A DNA stretch of 64,000 nucleotides. It comes from Dialister hominis. GTDB lineage: Bacteria > Bacillota > Negativicutes > Veillonellales > Dialisteraceae. Shown piece after piece: positions 52,842 through 60,563 of this stretch. The notes under the pieces were generated by a model, which saw nothing but the letters and a program-made list of their open reading frames with translations, ran no database searches and was not told the origin of the DNA. A program made the position numbers and the translations under genes. The stretch spans positions 1,337,501 through 1,401,500 of the forward strand of contig NZ_AP019697.1 in assembly GCF_007164725.1 (NCBI RefSeq). Direction: 5' to 3'. The stretch's first letter is position 1, and every line of letters begins with the position of its first letter.

Positions 52842-54185
52842 TCAGGCAAAGCGCTTCCTCCACACACCCTGATGCCAGCGCCAGAAGAAGACAAGTCCTC
52901 TCGTGCATTCATCCGCTGCCATAGCAATCCAGATTCCTGCCAGGCCCCATCCCCAATGGACGCCCAGGAGCCAGGATCCGAATGTAGCTACAGACCACAT
53001 GAAAATAATACCTATGGTTACAGGCGCCCTGACATCACCAGCCGCATTAAGTGCCATAACCATGCTCATATTGACTGCACGGCCGATTTCCAGGAATATT
53101 TCAATGAAAAGAATTGTTTTCCCCAGAGCATGGACTGCCGGATCGTCCGTGAAAATAGAAAGAACCGCATCCGCATTGAGGTATAGCAGCGTCGATATTG
53201 TCCCGGAGAGAAGCATGGCTACTGAAATTGTAAATTTGACACGTTTATCAACTTCATCATTATCCCCTGCCCCTTTGAAATAGCCGACCAGAATCTGCGT
53301 CGCCATCGCAAGCGACTGGGAATACACATAACTGACCATCGCTATGATATAGCAGTAAACTTTTGTCGTAATAACAACGACGCCAAAAAGATTGACAAAC
53401 TTCATAATCATAGCCTGAGAAAACTGATAAGAAAACGTTTCTCCAGCTGACGGTACGCCCAGATAAAGAATCTTGTGGAATGTTTTCCATGGGAACGGTC
53501 TTAAATAAGACATCGAAAATCTGGCAGGCGTGTACTTGTGGAATAAGTAAAGGATCAAAAAGAAACCGATAAATTTAGAAATATTTGTCGATATGCAGAC
53601 ACCGGCCACGCCCAGGGACGGAATCGGTCCCCAGCCATGGATCAGAAGCATATTGCCGCCGATATTGAATACATTCATGACCAGGGAGCAGAGCATCGTC
53701 AGTTTAAGCTGGGAAAATCCCCTGAGAAAGGAAATAAAAGCCATGTACATGCTCTGGATGAAAATAAATATGCCAATCCATCGTAAATAAAGAGAAGCAT
53801 CCGCACGTATTTCATCCGGCATTCCTAAAACATTCAAAAAGAAATCATCAAAGATGAAAAGCGCGGCACTGATCACAAGCCCCAGTACCAGATTGACAGT
53901 CAATGAAACCGTACATACTTCACTGACCTTGGAAAGATTCCCGGCGCCCCTGTAATGTGCAATTAAAATCGTCGCAGCCTGCGAAAGGACTGCGAGTGTC
54001 AGTATAACTAAATTAAATATGACATTATCATTGCCTACGGCTGCCACGGAATCCTGAGAATAATGACTCAGCATGAACTGATCCACGTTGGGCACCATCA
54101 TTTGAAGCGTTGTTTCTACAAAAATAGGAACCGACATGGAAAATACCGTCCAGCGGCTCTTATACATTTCACTACCTGGCATCAT
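52842..54185 (-). CDS. MATE family efflux transporter
   Basis: Protein of 447 aa with twelve predicted membrane segments in two halves. MATE features include MSVPIFVETTLQMMVPNVDQ near the start, AATILIAHYRGAGNLSKVSE at the end of TM2, and the second-half equivalent MATQILVGYFKGAGDNDEVD. It likely exports cationic compounds or toxic metabolites using Na+ or H+. A second possible start (54167, MYKSRWTV) exists; GGGGCAGT precedes ATG 54185. Monocistronic; no regulator is adjacent. Confidence 0.9.
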   Translation of the reverse strand: MMPGSEMYKSRWTVFSMSVPIFVETTLQMMVPNVDQFMLSHYSQDSVAAVGNDNVIFNLVILTLAVLSQAATILIAHYRGAGNLSKVSEVCTVSLTVNLVLGLVISAALFIFDDFFLNVLGMPDEIRADASLYLRWIGIFIFIQSMYMAFISFLRGFSQLKLTMLCSLVMNVFNIGGNMLLIHGWGPIPSLGVAGVCISTNISKFIGFFLILYLFHKYTPARFSMSYLRPFPWKTFHKILYLGVPSAGETFSYQFSQAMIMKFVNLFGVVVITTKVYCYIIAMVSYVYSQSLAMATQILVGYFKGAGDNDEVDKRVKFTISVAMLLSGTISTLLYLNADAVLSIFTDDPAVHALGKTILFIEIFLEIGRAVNMSMVMALNAAGDVRAPVTIGIIFMWSVATFGSWLLGVHWGWGLAGIWIAMAADECTRGLVFFWRWHQGVWRKRFA

Positions 54186-54357
54186 ACTGCCCCTTTCTTT
54201 AGTGTTCAGATGCTAATCTTAGCACGATGTCACAAAGGGCGCAAGAAAATGCATTGTCTTCTTATGTATTTGAAATAAAAAGTATATACACAAGCATTCT
54301 TATGCTCACCTGAAATAGCTGTATATACTGAATTTTATGAGAATTCCTGATTAGGGC

Positions 54358-54386
54358 TTGCATTTTTCTCATAAATGAGGCATAAT
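54358..54386 (+). promoter_or_regulatory. Promoter of first tRNA-Val
   Basis: TTGCAT (54358-54363), 17-bp spacer, CATAAT (54381-54386), 16 bp upstream of the tRNA. Confidence 0.7.
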
Positions 54387-54401
54387 AAACATCAGATACA
54401 C

Positions 54402-54477
54402 GGGCGATTAGCTCAGCTGGGAGAGCGTCTGCCTTACAAGCAGAATGTCGGCAGTTCGATCCTGTCATCGCCCACCA
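54402..54477 (+). tRNA. tRNA-Val (UAC), copy 1
   Basis: 76 nt cloverleaf with encoded CCA. Acceptor GGGCGAT pairs with ATCGCCC; anticodon loop CTTACAA gives anticodon TAC (54435-54437). Identical to the copy at 55098. Followed by a terminator. Confidence 0.97.
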
Positions 54478-54486
54478 AGATAAGAA

Positions 54487-54525
54487 GACATCACGTGATT
54501 GATCTCCGTGATGCCTTTTTCTTTT
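54487..54525 (+). terminator. Terminator after tRNA-Val copy 1
   Basis: Stem GACATCACG/CGTGATGCC with T5 run. Confidence 0.8.
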
Positions 54526-54559
54526 GCTTTTTTGTGGGCGGACGCAGGCTTACCAGCTA

Positions 54560-54717
54560 TCCCACTTGTCATTTAACCTCACTGCATCGAGGTTCACTCC
54601 TTTTTGCGCGTCGCTTTGCTCCTTCAAAAAGGGTTCACTTTCGAACCGTTTCGATCCTGTTATCGCCCACCAAATCGAAAGACACCATGTGACGGAAACT
54701 CCATGGTGCCTTTTTCT
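54560..54717. repeat. Degenerate tRNA-Val-associated repeat, unit 1
   Basis: The sequence TTTAACCTCACTGCATCGAGG followed by GCGTCGCTTTGCTCCTTC and TTCGAACC ends in TTCGATCCTGTTATCGCCCA plus CCA (about 54650-54672), which copies the T-arm, acceptor and CCA of tRNA-Val with one mismatch, then a terminator-like hairpin ACACCATG/CATGGTG. The unit recurs at about 55690-55840 and, more decayed, at 55870-55990. Confidence 0.75.
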
Positions 54718-54891
54718 TGCTCTAATTGGTGGGTGAAATGCATACTGACTGATTGCTTTTCCTAGGTATTAAACTTCTGCAGCGAATCTTGTTTCAATGC
54801 ATCAATATTATATTCCGGTTATCTCATACAATGAGATTTCTGCTAATGTAAATTTTTCATTATCTTTTAATCATAAGATTGAAAAAAGGTG

Positions 54892-54920
54892 TTGCAAAAT
54901 TTAAGTCCGTTTGTTATTAT
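54892..54920 (+). promoter_or_regulatory. Promoter of tRNA Asn-Glu-Val operon
   Basis: TTGCAA (54892-54897), 17-bp spacer, TATTAT (54915-54920), 23 bp before tRNA-Asn. Confidence 0.75.
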
Positions 54921-54943
54921 ATTGAAGTACCTTTCGTACGGAT

Positions 54944-55019
54944 TCCTGAATAGCTCAGCCGGTAGAGCGCGTGACTGTTAATCACGATGTCGCAGGTTCG
55001 AACCCTGCTTCAGGAGCCA
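54944..55019 (+). tRNA. tRNA-Asn (GUU)
   Basis: 76 nt with encoded CCA. Acceptor TCCTGAA/TTCAGGA; anticodon loop CTGTTAA gives GTT. Confidence 0.96.
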
Positions 55020-55021
55020 AT

Positions 55022-55096
55022 GGCCTGTTCGTCAAGTGGTTAAGACACCGCCCTTTCACGGCGGGTTCGCGAGTTCGAATCTCGCACAGGTCACCA
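55022..55096 (+). tRNA. tRNA-Glu (UUC)
   Basis: 75 nt with encoded CCA. Acceptor GGCCTGT/ACAGGTC; anticodon loop CTTTCAC gives TTC. Confidence 0.96.
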
Positions 55097-55097
55097 T

Positions 55098-55173
55098 GGG
55101 CGATTAGCTCAGCTGGGAGAGCGTCTGCCTTACAAGCAGAATGTCGGCAGTTCGATCCTGTCATCGCCCACCA
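55098..55173 (+). tRNA. tRNA-Val (UAC), copy 2
   Basis: Identical in all 76 positions to the copy at 54402. Last gene of the tRNA operon, one base after tRNA-Glu. Confidence 0.97.
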
Positions 55174-55215
55174 GAAGAAGATATCACGTGATTTATCTCC
55201 GTGGTATCTTTTTTA
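55174..55215 (+). terminator. Terminator after tRNA-Val copy 2
   Basis: Stem GATATCACG/CGTGGTATC with TTTTTT, a relative of the terminator after copy 1. Confidence 0.8.
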
Positions 55216-55238
55216 TTGCCTTTTTACAGGGCGCCAGG

Positions 55239-55679
55239 CATTCTTAGGCTTATAGGACATTTCGTGTTGTTTTTATAGTCGATGAGCCCCGCGTTTATCG
55301 GGCTCCATCGGCATTTTAAGATTTTCAGTAATTCTTAAAGGGTGGACAAAACGTGTTGGTAAAAAGCCTCAAACCCCTGATAAATACAGGCTAAAATGGG
55401 ATTTTATCTTTTCAGTGTGACTAATCTTCTGGAAAGATTATCGTTATGAAAAATAGATGCCCTTATTGTGTCTTTATCTGCTGCTGATGCGGAAAAGTGC
55501 GCATTTGAACACAAACCTGGAAGTGCTGAGAATATGGGCGCTTTTACGCTTCCAGCTAATTGTGATGAGATGGATTACAGTGCAGCTCGGGCGTATTTCA
55601 GTATGCACCGTATTCTGCCCTTAATACAAGCATAATATAAATTTTTACCAACACGTTTTGTCCTATAACCCCATTCTTA
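55239..55679. mobile_element. Non-autonomous 425-bp derivative of the IS1249-type element
   Basis: Element 55247-55671 has the same ends as the IS at 49525-50876 (GGCTTATAGGACATTTCGTG and GTTTTGTCCTATAACCC). It is flanked by an 8-bp target duplication CATTCTTA (55239-55246 and 55672-55679). The interior keeps the subterminal hairpin and a decayed 5' part of the transposase gene; the central and 3' parts are deleted. Confidence 0.85.
55446..55638 (+). pseudogene. Remnant of IS1249-type transposase gene
   Basis: From ATG 55446 the translation resembles the zinc-ribbon start of the full transposase (KNRCPYCVFIC against EVRCRYCGFTC) but meets stops early. About 60 codons of similarity remain, then the right end follows directly. 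Confidence 0.7.
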
Positions 55680-55990
55680 CCGATTGCTTCACTTAATATT
55701 TAACCTCACTGCATCGAAGCTCACACGTTTTTGCGTGTCGCTTTGCTCCTTCAAAACCGGTTCGTTTTCGAACCATTTCGATCCTGTTATCGCCCACCGG
55801 AAGAAGACATCACGAGACTTAGACTCCGTGGTGTCTTTTTTGTTGCCTTGTCGGGCTCTAAGCATTCTTACCTACTATCTCACTTTGTATTTAACCCCCT
55901 GCATCGAGGTTCACACGTTTTTGTGCGTCGCTTTACTCTTCCCAAATAAGTTTATTCCTTAAGCAGTTTGATTCTATAATTATCAAGTAA
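55680..55990. repeat. Degenerate tRNA-Val-associated repeat, units 2 and 3
   Basis: Unit 2 (about 55690-55840) repeats TTTAACCTCACTGCATCGAAG, GCGTGTCGCTTTGCTCCTTC and TTCGAACC, then TTCGATCCTGTTATCGCCCA plus CC (about 55776-55798) and a hairpin GACATCACG/CGTGGTGTC with T-run. Unit 3 (55870-55990) repeats CATTCTTACC, TTTAACCCCCTGCATCGAGG and TCGCTTTACTC but its tRNA-like end is unrecognisable. The IS derivative at 55247 is inserted in the CATTCTTACC part of unit 2. Confidence 0.7.
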
Positions 55991-56021
55991 CGAAAATAGG
56001 GGATGTGACAAAATTCATCCC

Positions 56022-56072
56022 AACAAAAAGGGCTCTGCCCCGGATCATTTGGTCCGGGGCAGAGCCTTTCGT
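56022..56072 (+). terminator. Strong hairpin upstream of IS1182 transposase
   Basis: Stem GGCTCTGCCCCGGA/TCCGGGGCAGAGCC with eight-base loop. A TATAAT box follows at about 56075-56080, so the hairpin lies upstream of the likely promoter element. Confidence 0.65.
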
Positions 56073-56088
56073 GTTATAATTTTTTACA

Positions 56089-57666
56089 ATGAAAAATAAC
56101 AACACTAGCAATCATTTTACCGCAGAACAAGGCATTTTGCCAATGTTTCCCTCTGAGATTCTCAATGTCGATGATCCTGTTTTAATGTATGACAGATTTA
56201 TGGAGGAAATCGATCTTAAAAAGTACCTTCGTTACATACCGACGCGTGGCGCTGGCAGACCCAGGTATAATCCCGTCAACATGCTGAAAACGATCATCTA
56301 TGGTTTCGCAGAAGAAGGATATTGCTCTTTTAGAAAACTTGAAGATAATTGCAGGGTTAATATCAGATATATGTACCTGATGAATTATGAAGCCCCATCC
56401 TATCGGACATTCTGTCATTTCGTGAAGGGCTTTCTTAAGTATTCTCTCAAGGATATCTTTTATTCAATTACGAAAGAACTCTGCGGCAAACTCAACGTGG
56501 ATTTGCAGCATATATATATTGACGGTTCCAAGTTTGAAGCGAACGCAAATAAATACAGCTGGGTATGGAAGAAATCCGCTGAAAAATCCCGCTACAAGCT
56601 TTTTGCCAAGATTACCAGCCTTTTTGAGTTACTCAATGATGATCTTAAGTATGACCATATGAGTGTAAACATCAATACAGAATACGCTCCGGACTATCTG
56701 CGTCTGGTATTGGATAAATTAAAAGAAATCTGGCAGATTGATGAGACGGCCTTTGTTCATGGAAGCGGGCATCGCAAGTCCGATCATCAACGCAAGTATG
56801 AGCAGCTTAAGGCATATACATCAAAACTTGAAGAATATGTTGAGAAGATACAGATATGCGGTACTTCCAGAAACAGTTATTCGAAGACCGATACGGATGC
56901 AACATTCATGCGAATCAAGTCGGACTACATGGGAAATGATCAGCTTCTGCCTGCATACAATGTCCAAATAGGTGTTGCCGATGAATTTATTGCCGTAATT
57001 GATGTTAACCAGTATCGTTCAGATATGGATTGCTTCGTACCGCTGATGGAGGAATTCCACGAAGTCTATGGGGCTTATCCTAAGTATCCTGTGGCAGATG
57101 CAGGATATGGATCTTTCAACAATTACATCTATTGCGAGCAGCACGGTATGGAAAAGTATATGAAATTCCCCATGTACAAGAAAGAAACGAAAGACAAGAA
57201 ATACCATACCAATCCGTTTCGGCCAATAAACTTTAGAGTTGATGAGAATGGAACCATCCGTTGTCCAAATGACAGGGCTTTCAAATTTATCTATAGACAT
57301 CTGGTCAGAGGGAACTTATACGGCAGGCAGGAGGAAGTATTTGAATGCGAAGACTGCCAAGGATGCCCGCTGGCAGAGCAATGTAAAAAGACCCCGAAGA
57401 ACAAAAGAATCTCATTGAGCAGAGAACGGAATAACATGTACCAGGAGGTTCAGGATAATCTGGAAAGCATCCATGGAGCCCTGCTAAGAATGAACCGGTC
57501 AATCCAGGCTGAAGGAACTTTTGGAATCATGAAACATGACAGATGGTACAAAAGAATCGTCAGAAAAGGGATAGATTCTGTAAAAGCCGAGTTATACCTG
57601 GTAGCACTTGGCTATAATTTAAGGAAATACATCACAAAAATAATGCGTATAAGGATTGCCGCCTAA
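56089..57666 (+). CDS. IS1182 family transposase
   Basis: Protein of 525 aa. N-terminal DUF772-type domain (RGAGRPRYNPVNMLKTIIYG, about 52-71), followed by a DDE core: YIDGSKFEANANKYSW (first Asp about 147), PVADAGYGSFNNY (second Asp about 339) and the C-terminal EGTFGIMKHDRWYKRI (Glu about 486). A Cys cluster CEDCQGCPLAEQCKK lies between. The frame is intact. No clear SD precedes ATG 56089, and TATAATTTTTT is close by, so the mRNA may have a very short leader. Confidence 0.93.
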   Translation: MKNNNTSNHFTAEQGILPMFPSEILNVDDPVLMYDRFMEEIDLKKYLRYIPTRGAGRPRYNPVNMLKTIIYGFAEEGYCSFRKLEDNCRVNIRYMYLMNYEAPSYRTFCHFVKGFLKYSLKDIFYSITKELCGKLNVDLQHIYIDGSKFEANANKYSWVWKKSAEKSRYKLFAKITSLFELLNDDLKYDHMSVNINTEYAPDYLRLVLDKLKEIWQIDETAFVHGSGHRKSDHQRKYEQLKAYTSKLEEYVEKIQICGTSRNSYSKTDTDATFMRIKSDYMGNDQLLPAYNVQIGVADEFIAVIDVNQYRSDMDCFVPLMEEFHEVYGAYPKYPVADAGYGSFNNYIYCEQHGMEKYMKFPMYKKETKDKKYHTNPFRPINFRVDENGTIRCPNDRAFKFIYRHLVRGNLYGRQEEVFECEDCQGCPLAEQCKKTPKNKRISLSRERNNMYQEVQDNLESIHGALLRMNRSIQAEGTFGIMKHDRWYKRIVRKGIDSVKAELYLVALGYNLRKYITKIMRIRIAA

Positions 57667-57766
57667 GACAATATAATTAAAAGTCTTATGGGGGTAAGGG
57701 GGCTTACGCGCATTTTTACGTAAAAGGCTTACAGCAGAGCTAAAAATGATGAAATAAAGACGCAAA

Positions 57767-57810
57767 AAAGAGGCTGCAACAAAATGATTAACCATTTTGT
57801 CACAGCCCCT
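57767..57810 (-). terminator. Hairpin terminator shared by IS1182 right end and yfhO-like gene
   Basis: Minus-strand GGGGCTGTGACAAAATG/CATTTTGTTGCAGCCTC followed by TTTTTTG, directly after the yfhO-like stop. Same family as the hairpin at 49469-49512. Confidence 0.75.
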
Positions 57811-57817
57811 ATTTTCG

Positions 57818-60394
57818 TTATTGTTTTCTTCTTTTATATTGATTACCAGCTAAAAGCAGAATACCTATCAATGTCAGAGCCGCCCCTGCTGTCAGCCCTG
57901 GAATATGGTATGTCATTTGAATGTGATTTTCTCCTTCCTCAAGAGGAATGTTCATCAAACATCCTGCAAAGATATCAGGAGTAATCTCTTTGCCATTTCT
58001 CATGACTGTCCATCCATTTTCATAAGGAACCGATAAGAAAAGTATATCTCCTTCTCTTCCTTCTACCGTACCACTGATTTCTCCATCTCGAATCATAAGA
58101 TTTTTAGCAGCTCTTTGATTGATTTCGCGAGAGATTTCTTTCAATGCTGAAAGATCCGTTTCATAGAAAAGTGCTTGTTTCATCCGGATATCATCCGAAA
58201 GGTCTACATCAATCGCACGAGTCTGACTGCCCGTCGCAGGAATATAGAACATCCCTGAATCATATAAAATTTGACTGCTTTCTCCATTTATCGACACCTG
58301 TCTGTAAGGTCCATCCCATATAAGAAATGCATAAATAGGGTCCACCCCATTATTGATTTCATAGATCTCATGTCTATTTTCACATATTTCTGTAAATGAT
58401 ACGGGATGATAAATTGTTACAGCATGTCCAATTAGTTTGCTGTATAGTGCATTTGTATAAGTAAACGGATTATCAGATTCTCCGGGGATTATCTGATCAT
58501 TCTCTCGATATATGAACGCCATAGGCAGAGCATATGGATTTTTGTATACTTTTTTCCCATTACTTATTCCAAATGGCAAATCTGACTCAAGTCCTTTTAT
58601 TGGCTCTGTCAACAACAAATATTTTACTCCCAAGAGAGAATCTGCAGGAAGAATAGAAGTATAAAATCTGTTAGCCCTTTCAGTAAAATCATAATATCCT
58701 ATATTAGACGATAATCTGAACTGAGATTTTTTTAACAATGAAGTATATTCTTGTATTCCCCAATAATTAAAATTCATACTTTCATTAAGATTAAATCCCT
58801 TATTTTTTTCTTGTTCATCTTTCGCGCGAATATCTCCCCTATTCATTACCTGATTGATACGGTAGATTCCTCCATCATATGCTTTGATTTCCTGAATCTG
58901 TGTTCTTTGCTGATCATCATAAGATTGATAAGTATAAAGACTCCCCGCTCCTCGCATAGATAAAAATATACATGCAGACATGCTCATTTCCCAAATGAGC
59001 ATGCATGCTAATAACCCCATCATAAAATTTTTCTTTACATTTATCCTGTATGACCTGTCAATTTCATAGAGAATACAGGGGACGATCACTAGAAATGCAA
59101 TATTGAACAAAAAGAAATTCTGGTATAATGCCGGCCGCAAACGTTCAATCAGTATCTGGGATACAGGGAACAGCAAACAAATAATAAGCTGCCGAATACC
59201 AAACCCCCATTTTTTCCAGTCGGAGAAATAACAGCCTGAAAGAAAAATGAGAATAAAAGATCCCAGATAGGAGTACCTTGGCATGAATCCCATCGGCTTT
59301 TTCATAAGTGAAAACATAAAAAATAATATTTTCCAATGAAACATCAGAAAAGAAAAAACAATCAGCAAAAAAGCAAATGCTTTATATTTCCATTTGATAT
59401 CTTTTACGGCAAATAGTGCCAAAGCCCCGGAAACTGCCAAGCTCCCGCAGAAAAGAGACATATAATCTAAACTGGGTATTTCCTTAGGATGAATTCCCAT
59501 GTAATAAGCGCCTAGAGATGCCAGTATATCTCCCTGAAAGCCCAGAGAAATTTGATTCCAGTCAAAAGAACCTCCAATCCCTTCGCGAAGCTGTAATATT
59601 GTAGGGAGGAAAAGAATAGAGCTGATCAAAATCCCCGTTACCATACCAAAGACATATCTTACTGTATCACTAAAAAATTCTTTCTTTGCTCCGCCCCTCT
59701 GGAAATGCAGCAACGTCTCTTCTGCCAGAAACCAGAAACCACTGAAGAGACAATTGATACCGCCAGTATACCAATTAAGCAGAATTGAAAGTGCAGTACT
59801 GACGGAAAGCATGCCAATAGACCCAAAATGCACAGCTCTATATACGCCGAGCATCATGAGCGGCAGCATGTATACGCCATCCAGCCACATAGCACTCCAG
59901 ATTTGGTATAAATTGTAGTGCATCAGGCCATAGCCGATGGAAAGTCCCATAAGAGGGAGCATGGAGATCTTGTTATTGAATCGGTCCTGCAAGAACCATG
60001 TCATCGTCAATGATGCCATTCCCATTTTAAGGACAGCTGCCAAATTATATGAAACAGGCACTTGGTCTTTTGAAAAGAATAACTGCAGCAATTCTGTGGG
60101 CGATGCTAAATAATAAGAAAATATGCCAATGGCTGACCCACCGAGGCCTTTTGTCATGGTATAAGTTAAAGACTGATTCCCGGATAATACATCCTTAAAA
60201 AATGCCATGAGATCCATGTATTGAATAAACGCATCACTGGCTGCGAGCGTTTTATCTCCAAATGGTGCTTCTCTGAAAAAGGCAAAAACTCCCAAGCATA
60301 TAAGAGTGGTTAGAGCAAAAGAAATCATACGAAATATCCATAAGGAATTTCTCTTTTCTCTCTTTATTACTTTCATCGTATTCTGATTTATCAT
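57818..60394 (-). CDS. YfhO family multi-pass membrane protein
   Basis: Protein of 858 aa. Typical YfhO layout: an N-terminal segment, then REAPFGDKTLAASDAFIQYM (acidic loop after the first TM, GT-C-like), at least twelve membrane segments to about residue 500, a large extracytoplasmic domain (about 500-825) and a final membrane anchor. B. subtilis YfhO adds GlcNAc groups to lipoteichoic acid; by analogy this may glycosylate an envelope polymer, but Negativicutes lack classical LTA, so the acceptor is open. The gene is more AT-rich than its neighbours and its stop codon coincides with the outer edge of the IS1182 end. No operon partner. Confidence 0.85.
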   Translation of the reverse strand: MINQNTMKVIKREKRNSLWIFRMISFALTTLICLGVFAFFREAPFGDKTLAASDAFIQYMDLMAFFKDVLSGNQSLTYTMTKGLGGSAIGIFSYYLASPTELLQLFFSKDQVPVSYNLAAVLKMGMASLTMTWFLQDRFNNKISMLPLMGLSIGYGLMHYNLYQIWSAMWLDGVYMLPLMMLGVYRAVHFGSIGMLSVSTALSILLNWYTGGINCLFSGFWFLAEETLLHFQRGGAKKEFFSDTVRYVFGMVTGILISSILFLPTILQLREGIGGSFDWNQISLGFQGDILASLGAYYMGIHPKEIPSLDYMSLFCGSLAVSGALALFAVKDIKWKYKAFAFLLIVFSFLMFHWKILFFMFSLMKKPMGFMPRYSYLGSFILIFLSGCYFSDWKKWGFGIRQLIICLLFPVSQILIERLRPALYQNFFLFNIAFLVIVPCILYEIDRSYRINVKKNFMMGLLACMLIWEMSMSACIFLSMRGAGSLYTYQSYDDQQRTQIQEIKAYDGGIYRINQVMNRGDIRAKDEQEKNKGFNLNESMNFNYWGIQEYTSLLKKSQFRLSSNIGYYDFTERANRFYTSILPADSLLGVKYLLLTEPIKGLESDLPFGISNGKKVYKNPYALPMAFIYRENDQIIPGESDNPFTYTNALYSKLIGHAVTIYHPVSFTEICENRHEIYEINNGVDPIYAFLIWDGPYRQVSINGESSQILYDSGMFYIPATGSQTRAIDVDLSDDIRMKQALFYETDLSALKEISREINQRAAKNLMIRDGEISGTVEGREGDILFLSVPYENGWTVMRNGKEITPDIFAGCLMNIPLEEGENHIQMTYHIPGLTAGAALTLIGILLLAGNQYKRRKQ

Positions 60395-60514
60395 GGTTAA
60401 TCCTATTCCCCAACAGTTTCCTATAGAAATTGAGTATATGTTTATTATAATCTAAAATTCTTCTTACGTACTATTTTTTAGCTTTATTATTACTCATATT
60501 CCTACTTTGCTCAC

Positions 60515-60549
60515 AAAAAAGAGGCAGGCTCGGCGCCTGCCTCTTTTTA
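60515..60549 (-). terminator. Terminator after larA
   Basis: Minus-strand stem AAAGAGGCAGGC/GCCTGCCTCTTTTTTG. Confidence 0.9.
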
Positions 60550-60563
60550 TTCACTATCAGTTT

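Larger units (their letters stand above)
54478..54943. other. Spacer with degenerate tRNA-Val repeat unit
   Basis: Holds a terminator (54487-54525), a degenerate repeat (about 54560-54672) that ends in a tRNA-Val 3' remnant, a second terminator (54683-54717), an AT-rich stretch with no gene, and the promoter of the following tRNA operon (54892-54920). Confidence 0.7.
55988..57820. mobile_element. IS1182 family insertion sequence, complete
   Basis: Left end TAACGAAAATAGGGG then ATGTGACAAAAT (55988-56014) and right end (57794-57820, read in reverse) TAACGAAAATAGGGG then CTGTGACAAAAT differ at one base. The outer ten bases may be target rather than element. The right end is itself a hairpin that can act as terminator. 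A 14-bp perfect hairpin (about 56033-56068, GGCTCTGCCCCGGA stem) precedes the transposase gene and should block read-in. Confidence 0.8.
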
